NCBI RefSeq assembly: GCF_010389155.1
Contig: NC_057769.1
Span: 10,106,735-10,170,734, forward strand
Direction: 5' to 3'
Origin: Erigeron canadensis
Lineage: Eukaryota; Streptophyta; Magnoliopsida; Asterales; Asteraceae
Length of the DNA stretch: 64,000 nt
In this document: positions 24,060-35,670 of the stretch, in pieces
Layout: each line of letters begins with the position of its first letter
Position numbering within the stretch: the stretch's first letter is position 1
Made by a program: the position numbers and the translations under genes
The notes under the pieces: model-generated
Told to the model about the DNA's origin: nothing
Database searches by the model: none
The model's input: only the letters and a program-made list of their open reading frames with translations

Positions 24060-24558
24060 ATTAATCACTTGTCAAAAACAAACGGTCGTGGTTATGAATT
24101 TTTTTTTTTTTATGTATACTTTTTTTTTCATATACTTTTTTTTTTTTTTGTAGAGTGAAAGTGTGAAACCATGACAATTGAGGTATGGCCATATGGGGGA
24201 GTTTAGTATGGGTAGTTGGCAGTTGGGCTCCCACAATTTATGAGACAATTATTACATAGGTCCTACAGTACAGGAGCAATGCTATTGAATAGATCTACCA
24301 CAGCCTTCGCGAGCGTTTTTCAGAAACGTTTTAAAATAACTATTTACCAAAATTTAATAAAATTCATGTCACAATAAGTGGAGCTATATGAGAACTAGTG
24401 GGTATTCAACTTTTTTTCCACCAACATAGAATTTAATATAATTTTTCATCCAAAAATAAATATATATGACTTTTTTCAATCGGCCTCTTCTAATTAGGCA
24501 ATCAGCACATTTGATACCAAATTCTGGCTGTGCATCATAATAGTAATTCTGTATGAAA
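24060..24558. other. Spacer with poly-T tracts
   Basis: Long T runs near 24098-24150 and AT-rich DNA. No gene recognised. Confidence 0.4.
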
Positions 24559-25470
24559 CTAGTATAATTCAACGCCCGCGTTGCGGACTATAATAATCGT
24601 AGTTAAAGAATTTACACTGGTCATCTCATAATCTTTGGGCGTTGTCTTGAAAAAGATAACGACACATCAAATTTACAAATCATGGTTAATAAGGAATTTA
24701 TGTAATAAAAAGTAAAGTGACTAAAACTTTCGTGGCAAAAGTTAGAAAAATGAAATTTTTAAAAGTAAATTTCGAGCCAAAAGTAAAAGAAATAAAGTTA
24801 TGCGACAAAAAGTAAAAAGGTTAAAAGTTTCGTGCCAGGAATGGAAAAAACTTGTCGAAAATTTATAAAACAAAAGTTATATAGTAAAAAGTAAAATAAT
24901 GAAACTTTCGTGACAAAAATTAGAAAAATAAAAGTATAAAAATTAATTAAAACAAAACTTTCGTGCAAAAAGTAAAAGAAGCGAAAGTGATGTGGCAAAA
25001 CTAAAAGGGCGAAAACATAAGTAAATTTATTGTGATAAAAAGTAAAAAGAATAAAACTTTCGTGTCAAAAGTTAGAAAAATGAAAGTTTAAAAACTAAAT
25101 AAAACAAAATTTTCGTGCGAAAAGTAAAAGAAATAAAGTTTTGTGACAAAAAGTAAAAAGGTTAAAAGTTTCGTGTAGTTGATAAAAGTTATGTGGTTAA
25201 AAGTAAGATAATGAAACTTTCGTGATAAAAGTTAGAAAAATAAAAGTATAAAAAGTAAATAAAACAAAAATTTTTTGCGAAAAGTAAAAGAAACGAAAGT
25301 GATGCGACAATAAGTAAAATGGACGAAACTTTAGTAAATTTATGTGAACAAAAGTAAAGATAATGAAACTTTCATGGCAAAAGTTAAAAAAATTAAAGTT
25401 TAAAAACTAAATAAAACAAAACATGCGTACGAAAAGTAAAAGAATTAAAGTTATGTAACAAAAAGTAAAA
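24559..25470 (-). repeat. Helitron-type 3' end joined to a degenerate minisatellite
   Basis: On the minus strand the sequence agtccgcaacgcgggcgttg followed by aattatACTAG ends at 24559 and is followed by T, a Helitron-like 3' terminus with a short GC stem. From about 24680 to 25470 the same degenerate unit as at 15310-15990 repeats (gtaaaagaaataaagttatg, aactttcgtgacaaaa, aaaaactaaataaaac). The 5' end was not placed. Confidence 0.5.
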
Positions 25471-25581
25471 AGACAATTTAAAAAAAAAAAACAAGCAGGC
25501 TGGCAAACAGTTACGCAGCTACCTGACAGCCAGGTTCACTGTTCTATCACTTTTTACAGTTCGTCTTTAGTTCCTTACTAA

Positions 25582-26239
25582 TCTTTTCATATATAAAGAT
25601 GAAGTACTTTCCTAAAATTTTGCTAAAAAAATCTTATTTGTTGAACAAAATTAAATAAACTAAGTAATTCTAATCATTTTATAGAGACCAAAATTCACGT
25701 TCACTCTTACCATTAATTATAGATCCCCAATTGCAAAATCAAGTTTTATCTTCCATCAAATTACTTTTGATTTTTAAATTAGTATTTTTTTTAAAAAAAT
25801 TTGAAGATCTTTCAACATACTTGGATAACAATTAATCTCAAAATCCTTTTATTAATACACACTTACATATGTGAGAAGTGAGACTCGAACTATAATAATC
25901 ATGATAGATTCTCTGACCTTACTAATGAGTCACAAACTCTATTGGTTAATATAAATTTTTTTTTTTGTTATTTGATCATATTTTGAATTCATTATCAATA
26001 TCTTTCTTTACCATGGACATTTGGATTTTTCCATATTTTTTATGCGTTGGAATAAACTTTAATGGTATGTTATTATAAATGTTTACGTAAGATCAGTTAG
26101 CTATTTGTTGATATACGAAATTTAACATTTACATTACAAATGCCATAACTATAATGTTTTATCTTAATATCACGGGGATAGTTTATATTTATAAAAGTTA
26201 TCTTAAATTACCTGGATTTTACCCGGGTGCTTAAGCTAG
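25582..26239 (+). mobile_element. Helitron, 658 bp (family with 52260-53284)
   Basis: Starts TCTTTTCATATATAAAG after an A at 25581, and ends acccgggtgcttaagCTAG before a T at 26240. It shares its 5' end, its 3' end and internal blocks (tgttatttgatcatattttg, aataaactttaa) with the inverted copy at 52260-53284. A tRNA-like sequence near 25855-25955 (gtgagaagtgagactcgaac) may be a SINE inserted in it. No coding capacity. Confidence 0.8.
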
Positions 26240-26568
26240 TATAGGTATATAATATGTGTTCGGGTTGAAATTTGTCTGTCTGGGAAGTTGCTTGCATAGT
26301 GTAATCGTGTTTTATTTTGTGGGTAGCCCACACAGCCCTATGGAATATGACGGGCTCATAAAGTCCAGCCCAACAGTTTTTAACCCATTTGAGGATAATA
26401 GGCAGATTTACACAACATACTACATGAGTAATAATGGGATATCACGGGCCTGAAAAGTATAGCCCAACAACTTTCACCCATTTGAGACCAGATTTACACA
26501 TGGGTAAATTACTAACAAACACTCATGATCGACTTCTTATACGAGTTCTCCATATGATCAGTTGCCAC
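26240..26568. repeat. Spacer with a duplicated block
   Basis: Two versions of a block (tatgacgggctcataaagtcc...cagcccaacag...acccatttgag...cagatttacac and a similar copy from about 26436) lie in tandem between 26340 and 26500. No gene is apparent. Confidence 0.4.
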
Positions 26569-26576
26569 TTGCCAGC

Positions 26577-26736
26577 TAGAGATGAGCATATATATGATCC
26601 GAAAACCCATGGTAGACCCGCCCACACCCGACCCAACAGATAGGATAACGGACCGGGTCACGGGTTTGATTTTGTTACACTGCCGGGTTTTGGGTTGGGT
26701 CGGGTTGGACCGGGTTTTGACCAGTGCTCATGTCTA
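26577..26736. mobile_element. hAT-type MITE, 160 bp, with 8-bp target duplication
   Basis: The ends are TAGAGATGAGCA and, reverse-complemented, TAGACATGAGCA, typical of hAT elements. The flanks are ttgccagc at 26569-26576 and again at 26737-26744, an exact 8-bp target duplication. The interior is rich in cccgacccaac and gggttgggtcgggtt, which can fold back. Confidence 0.88.
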
Positions 26737-26824
26737 TTGCCAGCTACCACACGGTCGACCCAATAGTTTTGACCCATTTGACTTTTCTATCTATTAAAGA
26801 TTTGAGATGAATGGCTACACAACA

Positions 26825-27028
26825 AAGTAAGTAAGTAAGTAACTGTTCAGTGTCATCTTTCGTGAGTTTTGAGCCCCAATACCTCGAAGGTGTATGGGGG
26901 AGGTTAAGATGTAGGCAGACCTTACCACTAGCTATGTAGAGAGGCTGCTTCCAGTTTCTACCTAAATGGTAGAAAAGACCCTCCAACCTTTGCATGGGAT
27001 GAGGATCGAACCCATGACCTCCGTCTCC
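26825..27028 (-). mobile_element. tRNA-derived SINE (family S1) with 20-bp target duplication
   Basis: Exact 20-bp flanking repeats lie at 26805-26824 and 27029-27048 (agatgaatggctacacaaca). On the minus strand the body reads ggtcatgggttcgatcctc (B box), then ggaagcagcctct, gtaaggtctgcctacat and cctcccccatacacc, and ends in a short ttac repeat tail. The long exact duplication suggests a young insertion. The head before the B box is short, so it may be 5' truncated. Confidence 0.9.
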
Positions 27029-27048
27029 AGATGAATGGCTACACAACA

Positions 27049-28150
27049 TACATAGCTAATTTACACACTCCTGTCTCATATCTCCATCAGAGTTGTAGCT
27101 CTCGTTTCGAAATTTGGTAAAGGAGCAACATCTGAGAGTACAAACTGGTTCAGTCATGGTCCCTAGGAACAGACTCGAATAGATCTGAGTTGTAGCTCTC
27201 GTTTCGTTTTCGAATATATGTTTATACACTTGAATTTATTCTAATAAAATTCAGTTTTAATTCGTAAGTACACATTTTCCCTACAATTTTCCCTACAATT
27301 TTGTATACGCGAAACTGTTTTAATTCTAAAACCTTTTTTACAAATTTTGATTACAAAAATGTACCTGCAGGCGTAAACTCCATAACCATTATATATGTTT
27401 TCAAATTTTATATTTACAGCTAATTGTGTTTACGGTTTTGTCTTTTGACAGCTTTATTTTAACAACTAACAAGTTTATAGTTTTAACAGCTTTGTGTTAC
27501 TTTTTACAGTTTACAACTTTAACAGCTTACAGTTTTCCTGATTATAAAATTTAACAGCTTAGTAATTTTTTCTAACATGCAGCTTTCATTAATTTACTGC
27601 TTTTGCTTTAATAGCTAGTCTTTGTTCTACGACCTTTATTCTACTACAGTTGAATGTTTCCGTACGTCTTCCAGCTTTAATTTACGGCAATCCATATATA
27701 TTGAGTATTTTTTTCAGTTTACAACAACATTTTTAAATTGTTTCAGGATTTCGCCATAGTCTGGATTGGGTAAGTACATGCAATGGTTCCAAGAATTCTT
27801 TAGAAATTATTGATAGATAGGAATCTTGATACATTTCCTTGTTATTTTAGGTTAACACAACACTTAAATCCTTATCCATCAAATTCCTTTATCGGTCACA
27901 TTCACATACATATACTTAAAGTTGCTAGTAAAGATAGAGATATAACGAGCATTATTTATAACCGAAGACATTACGGATCAAAGACACATATGAAGTCATA
28001 CACGTCTTCAATGAAGAAGAGGACACGATGCCCTAGCTGCCTACCTTCGGTATTATATATATGAAGTTATTATATAAATATATATGCTTCCAATCTAGCT
28101 TCAAGGATCAACACATTAGATCTTTCTTTCATGCGTAGATAATTTCAGCC
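27049..28150. other. Spacer and 3' flank of LTP gene 3
   Basis: Between about 27410 and 27740 a degenerate motif ttaacagctttacag recurs several times. From about 27930 onward the sequence matches the 3' flank of LTP gene 4 (33940 onward). No independent gene is supported. Confidence 0.45.
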
Positions 28151-28703
28151 TTACCGTATCCTGCCAAAATTAAAATATACTTTGAAATACAAGCATATTT
28201 TCCACCCATTAATGAAATCGTAATTAAGCGATTTAAAGTATTTCTAAAAGACAAATATATAGTTGAGTATTATTTTAATTAAGTACGTTAATAACAGACA
28301 TTTGAAAAATGAGTGGTTGAGATGAATTAAATTAATTAACGTATCTAGATTGTACATACTTGGTGCAATCGGTGCTAGGGCTGATCTTGTAAGGAACGTT
28401 AACACCGCATTTTCCAGGTAGACCGGCTGCTTTACCCACATCGATGCCGGCGTTGGAATTGTAGATTTTTTTTAGGCAATTACAGGCAGTCTGACGAGCC
28501 GGGGTTGAGTTTGCAGCATTATTAAGCCCCTTAACACCAGCACAACAAGCAGGTGGCAAAGGACTACCTTTTTGTAGGTAAGGTAGGCATGGTATCACAC
28601 TGCTTGCAACTTGACCACAAGTAAGAGCCTCAGCAAAGGGCGATATGACAACCATATAAGCTACCACTATACATAAAACCATCATTCTAGTGCTAATTCC
28701 CAT
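28151..28703 (-). CDS. Non-specific lipid transfer protein type 1 (LTP gene 3)
   Basis: Exons 28703-28360 and 28160-28151 give 117 residues ending CTKIR. The signal peptide (about 26 residues, SPFAEA end) precedes [10 protein letters not shown]. Eight cysteines are in nsLTP1 spacing, with CNC in the middle and [10 protein letters not shown] at the end. The donor is GTATGT and the intron is 199 bases. The gene lies in a duplicated segment shared with gene 4, including upstream and downstream flanks. The likely role is secreted lipid binding or transfer in the wall or cuticle, or in defence; the specific ligand is unknown. Confidence 0.92.
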
Positions 28704-28806
28704 TTTACTAGCTAGCTAGTATATATATGTATATATATATATATATAATAACACTTATTACCTTGTATGTATAGATGTTGGTGTAAGAAACCATGGCCTA
28801 TGGTAC

Positions 28807-28826
28807 TTATATATATAGTACGTGGG
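28807..28826 (-). promoter_or_regulatory. TATA box and ACGT element of LTP gene 3
   Basis: On the minus strand ctatatatataa (28818-28807) lies about 105 bases upstream of the ATG. Immediately upstream of it is cccacgta, an ACGT-core element of the G-box/ABRE kind. ABA or light control is possible but not shown. Confidence 0.5.
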
Positions 28827-29030
28827 GTTTTGCATGTGTACGTTAACGTCTGGCTAGCCCGGTTGACATGGACTGGAGTAAGTGAGTGAGTGTGAGTGCA
28901 CGGTGGAAATTAAACAATTGGTTGGTTAGAGTTGAATGTCAATATTAATATAACATTTATTTTTGATGTTTGCTCTTTCCTAACTATGGGTTTAATTAAA
29001 TTGAACTTGTACTTTTGTTTGTTATCCATT

Positions 29031-29737
29031 TTAGTGTTTATGTAACTTGAACTTGTTACTACTTTTGTTTATTATATATACATATTAATTAGTGTAGACG
29101 TACACCATGCTAGTGTAATTGGAGTCAAATCCACCACCAATTCTACCACGACCTAAACAGAATGCAAAACCTTAGTTAGGGTCTACTAGACATATAACAT
29201 GTATTACAAATTTTATTTTAAAGAGAAACATATCGCGGCTTATGGCTACTAGACCTACAAAGGGTCATTGATCATCATTTTAATTTTTTTTTTTTTCATC
29301 TTGAAACTTTTTTGTGTTCATCGTATGATTAGGAGGTTTTTTTTTTAATTGAACGAACACCCGTTGGAAGAAATGAAAGTCACTAACATTAATAACTCGG
29401 AAAAAAATGGAAATATACATGAGACTTGGTTAGTTACGTACTTGTAGGCATATACATAGTCCGTGTTTTAAAAATGAGATTTAATTGCAAGCTAGCATAT
29501 ATAGTGGGTTTGGTTTCTGCTGATTCTATGAATCTTTATTTTGCACTTCTGCATATTAGGGGCGCCTCTTTCCGCTCCGGTAATGGCCATTTGTAATTGT
29601 CTAAATCTTGTTATAAGTAAAGTTCAGGGTCCAAGTTGTAAACTTGTAATAGTTTAAAGCTATATTTAGGAGATATTTGCAGTTAGCTTATAGTCCAAGG
29701 GTTTGTTATGTAAAATTTAGGAATTAAGTTTAAAGAA
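29031..29737. other. Spacer with a possible LTP scrap
   Basis: AT-rich DNA with a T-rich tract near 29282. At about 29588 the bases gccatttgtaattgtcta would encode AICNCL, the central CxC of an LTP, but nothing around it extends the match. It could be a degraded exon or chance. Confidence 0.3.
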
Positions 29738-30712
29738 GGGTAAATAACAAAAATCATACCTAAGATTTGTTCGAAACTATACTGGTCATACCTACAATTT
29801 AAAAATTACGTGAGTCATACCCACTGTTGTCAAAAACTTACACTAACCATACCTATCAATGACGGTCGTCTATTTGACCATTAAGTCAAGTCACGTGTCA
29901 TGCATGTGAGGTATCAAAACTGTAATTTCGTGCATACTTCAAGTACTATCCTTATAATTCACTATAAAAATAATTATTAAGAATTTTAGAGACCTTTTTA
30001 TTTATACTTCATTTATTAAGTTGGGTAGATATGACATTTATTATGAAACAATAATTTTTATAATGAAAAGTATATTGAGAAAAATAGTTGATACAAGAAT
30101 GCATTTATTATTAAACATGTAATTATTATTTTGTTATATGTGTATAGTGAATATAACAAGGATGAGAATCATCAAAACCACAAAAATTTTCACTTTTATA
30201 TTATTATTATTATTAATTTATGAGTTATTCCTTTTGATAAAAACCTATTTAAAAAATATAATCTAGAAAGCAATATAAATTTTTCGTATGGTTTGTTGAT
30301 ATCCCCTTCAGATTAGAAGGGTAAAGCAATATTGAATAATCGTTATATATCTCAAAGTTAGCAATTTGTAGTATTTTGTGTTTAAAGTTCCAGGGTTAAT
30401 CGTTAGCCTAATCTTAGAATTTCTAAGCCTAAACTTGTATCGTATGATAACATCCTTTTATAATTTTTATTTTGAAATGAATTTTTTAAAAATATATATG
30501 TGTGTGTGTGTGAATTTTAATATAGAATATCTACCCACTTTAATAACTGAAATATAAATATAAATATCTTAATAATTTTTATTAGGGTGAATTACACAAA
30601 TGATACCTGAAGTATACACGAAATTACGGTTTTGATACCTCACATGCACAACACATGACTTGACTTAACGGCCAAATTGATGGCCGTCAGAGATAGGTAT
30701 GGTCAGTGTAAG

Positions 30713-33529
30713 TGTAACATCCGCGAATTTTGACCGTTTGACTTTTGTTGACTATGTGGTTAATTGTAACACTCGTGGTGTTGGACCCATTGACTTTCGT
30801 TAATTATGTATGTAACACTTGCTTTTCTTTTCGGATTCATCCTTCATATGTGTAACTTGTGCTAATAATTCTCTGAGTATTAGTCTAAAAGTGGCAAAAA
30901 TGAGAAATAGACAGAATAAGATTAATTCGTGGAGTAATAGTCTACGGGTGGCAAAAAATGGGAAATAGACAGAATAAGACTAATTCATGGGGTATTAGTC
31001 CAAAAGTGCTGAAAAAGAAATTAATTACATTTGACCTAACCTTATCCTCCCCAAACTCTTACACTTTCCCTTATCCACCCATTCATTTCTCTTTCACTCT
31101 TTCTCTCTAAACACACTTAAGAACACGCACACACATACTCATCTCTCTCAATCTCTAGATTTCTTCTTCAAGTAGTGTTGTTTCAACAAGATTTATACAA
31201 GAATCATCATCATTATCATCATTTAATCATCATACCAAGGATTTGAGGTCAAAGCCCAAGAAATCTTTTAATTTAGCTCAAATTCGAGTTTGACTCTTTG
31301 AAGGTAACTTTGGTAAGTAAAACTCATCTCAAATCCACCATTTTATGTTTATAATCATGTTTCAAGTCTAACCTAAACAAACCTTAGTCAATTTTTGGTT
31401 CAAAAGCTTAATGGGTCGATTTTAGGGTTGGCAACTTGGATAATTTAGGTCAAAATCGGATTTGAGGCTTAATTGAAGTTATGAAATGACTTTTAAAGTA
31501 TGGGTTAGTCTCATACACATTACTTATGTCAAATTATGCTCAAAACATGTCTTAACATTCTTCAAATCGAGGTCTAGGTCGAATTAGGGTTTTGTGAGGT
31601 CAAAATGGGTCAAGATCGAATATTGAGTTAAAGTGATGTTATGGAATGAAATTATGAGAGGGGTTATGTTTGTTATGTTCAATCATGTTGATTATATGTC
31701 GAATTGAGTCTTGAATCTCACAAAAATAGGATTTCAAGTGTCGAATTAGGGTTTGGATGTTCTTGGCCAACTTTGACGTCTTTAACTCATTTTAATCCAT
31801 CTCAAGTCAATTCCTAACATTCCCCTAATCTCATAGCCACCCAACAAATCATAACTTTGGATTCTTATGAGCAAACGAGTCTCGAATCATGAACGAATAT
31901 TAATATGTATGTATGTATGTATTACTATAGGTTGTGAATGTGTGACGAGGATCTTACGCTTGTATCCCAATCTTAACTTGTCATAGCCGCTCAAGGTGAG
32001 TTTTGTAGCTCCCTACTCAATTGAGATTTGGGGTGAAAAGTGTACATACGTGCTTGTTTGATTTTGGTTGATTTGATTGATGACTTATTGCTTGTTGTTG
32101 ATTATTTGAGTGATTGTTGGATGGTGTACGCATATGATTGTGACATTGTGATTATTAGGATAGTCGTACATACATGGAAGTCGGTTATGCCTTAAAAGGG
32201 TTGTTAGATGTGGTGGGAAGGCTGCGGGTGACCCTATATATAAGGATCCGGGACTTGATGAAAGCAAAATCCTTCGAAGTGTATGTACGTGTTGTTCAGT
32301 GGGAATGAATGGACTTGTGATTGGTTGATGTACTTCCAAGTGTTTTACACTCGAGAACATGCTTCCATACTTAATGATTGGTTGATGTACTTCCAAGTGT
32401 TATACACTTGAGAACATGCTTTCGTACTTAATGATTGATTGATGTACTTCCAAGTGTTTTACACTTGAGAACATGCTTTGCACTTATTTATTGATTGGCT
32501 TGAGTTATGATTTGTCTTATTGCTTGATTGCTAGTTAAATTGATTTATTGACGGTATAACCTATTGTTGTTGGATTATGTCTTTGGTTTGGATTGTGTGA
32601 TATGATTAGAATAGTATACATACATGGAAGACGATGATACCTTTAATGAGTTGTTAGATGTAGTGGGAAGGCTGCGGGTGACCCTGTATACAAGCATAGA
32701 TATCTTCAATTCCTTAAATGTAAAGTCGTATGAAATGTATGTGCATTGTGGTTTGGATGATTGGTTGTCGTACTCCCAAGTGCCTTGCACTTGAGAACAT
32801 GCTGTTGTACTTATAGTTTGGTTGGTGTACTACCAAGTGTCATACACTTGAGAACGCGCTTTTGTACGACGTACTACCGAGTATTTCATACTTGAGAGCA
32901 TTGTGGTTGTGGTGGCTTTTGTTGTAGTTATGATGCATTTATGATACATTATTTGATGTCTTATTGTTTGGACGCGCATGTTATGTTTTCTCTAATTAAT
33001 GTGATTAGACTCTTGTGCAAGTACCTACATTTGGCAAGGGTACGCCATGAGTAACCCTCTCTACATTCTTGTGTGATGCGATGGTTTACCGCAAGTTATG
33101 ATTTACTTGCACCTTGTACATGTCATGATTTGCCTATACTTTACACATGTTGCGACTTGGATGGTTCCTTGTGAACCATTACTACGAACTCACCAACCTA
33201 GTGTTGACCTTGTTTAGTACACTTTTCAGGTAATCAGGTGATTCAAGTGCGAGAAGCATGATTGAGGTTGCATTAGAACCCGGGCTTGGACTTACGTGGA
33301 TCACAGATTCATTTGCCCTACTTTAACTTTAAGCTTAGGATCGTTTGCCATCTTCTGATATCATTTTTTAAACGCTTGATGGCTACATGCTCCTTGTGCA
33401 TTTGGTACTTGTTATGTCATGTTTGGATCCACCGGATTCCTTGTTAATCATTTAAACTTATTCTACGATAATCCCATGCATATGCTATATCTTTTCGGTA
33501 ATATTTCGACCCTAGCTTGGGGTGTTATA
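30713..33529 (+). mobile_element. Solo LTR of an LTR retrotransposon, about 2.8 kb
   Basis: Begins tgtaacatccgcgaa and ends cttggggtgttata, close to the TGTAACAC...GTTACA ends of many plant Ty3/gypsy LTRs (the last base pair has changed from CA to TA). It is flanked by the 5-bp duplication gtaag at 30708-30712 and 33530-33534. It has no coding region or second LTR, so it is a solo LTR. Assignment to a Tekay-like chromovirus is an inference from the ends and large size. A second tgtaacac-type block at 30771 and 30811 shows internal repetition near the 5' end. Confidence 0.8.
32160..32900 (+). repeat. Tandem repeats inside the solo LTR
   Basis: A block tacatacatggaag...gttagatgtggtgggaagg...ggctgcgggtgaccct occurs at about 32167 and 32619, 450 bases apart. 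Between and after these blocks, gtacttccaagtgttttaca followed by cttgagaacatgct repeats three times (about 32329-32480) and three more times in diverged form (about 32769-32905). Confidence 0.85.
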
Positions 33530-34149
33530 GTAAGTTTTTGACAACGATGTGTATGACTCGCGTAATTTTTAAATTGTAGGTGTAACCAATGTAGTTTTGA
33601 ACAAACCTCAAGTATGATTTTTGTAATTTACCCTTTAAAGAATTGTTTCTACAAGAACGGATACATTACACCACGCATTAAATTACGAAGCAACAAGAGG
33701 TCACGCGAAGTCGCAAAGGAAACACCGTGACAAATTAACTGACAATTCGTGAAGAGTTACAACGATTCGAGATTAATTGTGAATTGTGATACTATAAACA
33801 AATTTCATAATTTCGTTTTTATGCATTCCGATTTGTCCATGTACTTGAAGTGTTGCAAATATTCAATATGAAGTTGCTTGGAAGGTTTTATATAGGCACC
33901 TAGCTAGCTAGATATATATATATATATATATAATATAATAACAAGCACTATTTATAACATAAGACATCAAGTACACATATTAAAGACTACATATTAAGTC
34001 ATACACGTCTTTAATGAAGAAGACCGAGGATGCCCTGACTGCCTTCGATATATATTATACATGAAATTATATATACGGAATTAATATATGCTTCCGTGGA
34101 ATCAACATTACATCGATTCTTCCATGTATTAGATATGATTCATCCTTAA

Positions 34150-34763
34150 TTAGTGTACCCTGCAAATATCAAATATGCCAGTGAACATAATTACTTACTA
34201 CTTTAATTGACTATTATAAAGTTCAACGTATTAATAATTAGTTAGTGATTAAACATAAGAAGTTTCTAAAAGATGAATAGTTGATAAAAGCTAGCTAGTA
34301 TGAGGTTTTGAAACATGAATATTGGGGACGAATTAAAAAATGGATATATATATATATAGATATATATATATAAACGATTGATCATATTGTGTAATGTATG
34401 TGCTAAGTATATGTATACATACTTGGAGCAATCGGTGCTAGGGCTGATCTTGAAAGGGGCGTTGACACCACACTTTCCAGGTAGACCGGCCGCTTTACCC
34501 AAATCAATGCCTGGGTTGGATTTGTAAATATTTTGTAAGCAATTACAGAGAGTCTGACGGGTTGGGGTTGAGTTTGCCGCACCAAGGAGTCTCTTAACAC
34601 TAGTGCAACAAGCGGGTGGCAGAGGACTACCTTTAAGTAGGTAGCCTAGGCATGGTAACGCGCCGCTTGCAACTTGACCACAAGTAAGAGCCTCGGCGTA
34701 GGGTGCTGCCACAACCATGCAAGTTAACATTACAAATAAGACCATCCTTCCGGTGCTCCCCAT
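34150..34763 (-). CDS. Non-specific lipid transfer protein type 1 (LTP gene 4)
   Basis: Exons 34763-34423 and 34159-34150 give 116 residues ending CSKVH. The signal peptide of about 25 residues ends APYAEA before LTCGQVA. All eight cysteines are present; the end reads [11 protein letters not shown], with Phe in place of the Tyr usual in the PYKIS motif. Around the CC pair it has [14 protein letters not shown] where gene 3 has [14 protein letters not shown], so it is diverging from its partner. The donor is GTATGT and the intron is 263 bases. Reading through the donor would add a long hydrophobic tail that is not part of the protein. Confidence 0.92.
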
Positions 34764-34870
34764 TTTTTCTAGTATATCAACACTAATTACCTTGTATGTA
34801 TAGATTTTATTGTATTGTTAGAAATATATATATGTTGGTGTACTTTAGAAACCATTGCCGGTGGTACTTG

Positions 34871-34880
34871 TATTTATAGT
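34871..34880 (-). promoter_or_regulatory. TATA box of LTP gene 4
   Basis: On the minus strand actataaata lies about 110 bases upstream of the ATG, in the same context as in gene 3. Confidence 0.6.
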
Positions 34881-35233
34881 TGTGCTTTGCATGTGTATAT
34901 AATCTACATATGCATGTCTAGGTACGTAGGTTGACAAGAACCGGATCGAAGGACAAGTGAGCACAATTAATTAGTTGGAAATCAATTTCAATATTAATTA
35001 ACTAATTAAACATTCATTTGATGGTATGATGTTTGCTCTTTCCTAACTAATTAGGTTACGTAGGTATATTGAACTTTGTTGCTGTTCAGAAAAAGTAAAT
35101 TGAACTTGTCTTCCCCGTTAATTGATTTCTCAATGTGTTATGATGTTTGCTCTTTCCTAATACATGCATTTATGAATCCCGGCCAATCAACCAAACCTTT
35201 GCCGACAATTTATAATTCCCTCTATATATAAAA

Positions 35234-35670
35234 CTAGCTAATCAATCTGGGTTTAACCCGAGACGCTTAATTAAAAATTTAAAACCAAAAAATATATAGA
35301 AATATGTATTTAATTTGTTGTTAATACATTATAATTTGATACGAAGATAGCAACATACTTATAAACATTAACATTAATACATAAAACTGATTAGGGTGAT
35401 GAAAAATTAAAAAATAACTATCATAAATCAATGGTAGATAAGAAACTAAAGTTAAAGAGTTAGGATATTATCTTTCATATTAATTAAAAATAATTAAGGT
35501 TAAAAAATAATATAAAAAAGGGCATATTCTCTAATATAAAAATAGTTTTTAAAATAAAAGAAAATCTATTATGACATCATATATTTTTAAAAATAGTTTA
35601 GGAAAAAATAGTGACATGCCACATAGGTAAAAAGTTTCTAGAAACAATCTTCTTTTATTTATATAAGAGA
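35234..35670 (-). mobile_element. Helitron, 437 bp
   Basis: On the minus strand it starts TCTCTTATATAAATAAAAG after A, contains a tatgtggcatgtcac block common to short plant Helitrons, and ends with the stem ctcgggtt/aacccaga, then gattgattagCTAG before T. The ends fit insertion between A and T. No gene inside. Confidence 0.75.

Larger units (their letters stand above)
27930..29030 (-). repeat. Duplicated segment carrying LTP gene 3 (partner 33940-35100)
   Basis: Beyond the coding region, both segments share a 3' flank (aagtcatacacgtctt, aatgaagaag, gatgccct) and a 5' flank (agaaaccat, ggtacttgta/ggtacttata, tttgcatgtgta, gatgtttgctctttcctaac). This indicates duplication of a unit of at least 1.1 kb. 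Confidence 0.75.
29738..33637. mobile_element. Inverted-repeat DNA transposon split by a solo LTR
   Basis: The left arm (29738 to about 29955) matches the reverse complement of the right arm (30597-30712 plus 33530-33637). Shared blocks are gggtaaat(t/a)acaaaaatcata at the ends, tttaaaaattacg, and tgaggtatcaaaactgtaat further in. The right arm is interrupted by the 2.8-kb LTR at 30713-33529; without it the element is about 1.08 kb. The end sequence suggests a Mutator-like MITE, but I did not find an unambiguous target duplication. Confidence 0.8.
33940..35100 (-). repeat. Duplicated segment carrying LTP gene 4 (partner 27930-29030)
   Basis: Shares 5' and 3' flanks as well as the gene with the partner segment. 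The two copies are now separated by the 3.9-kb nested transposon at 29738-33637, which lies between them. Confidence 0.75.
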
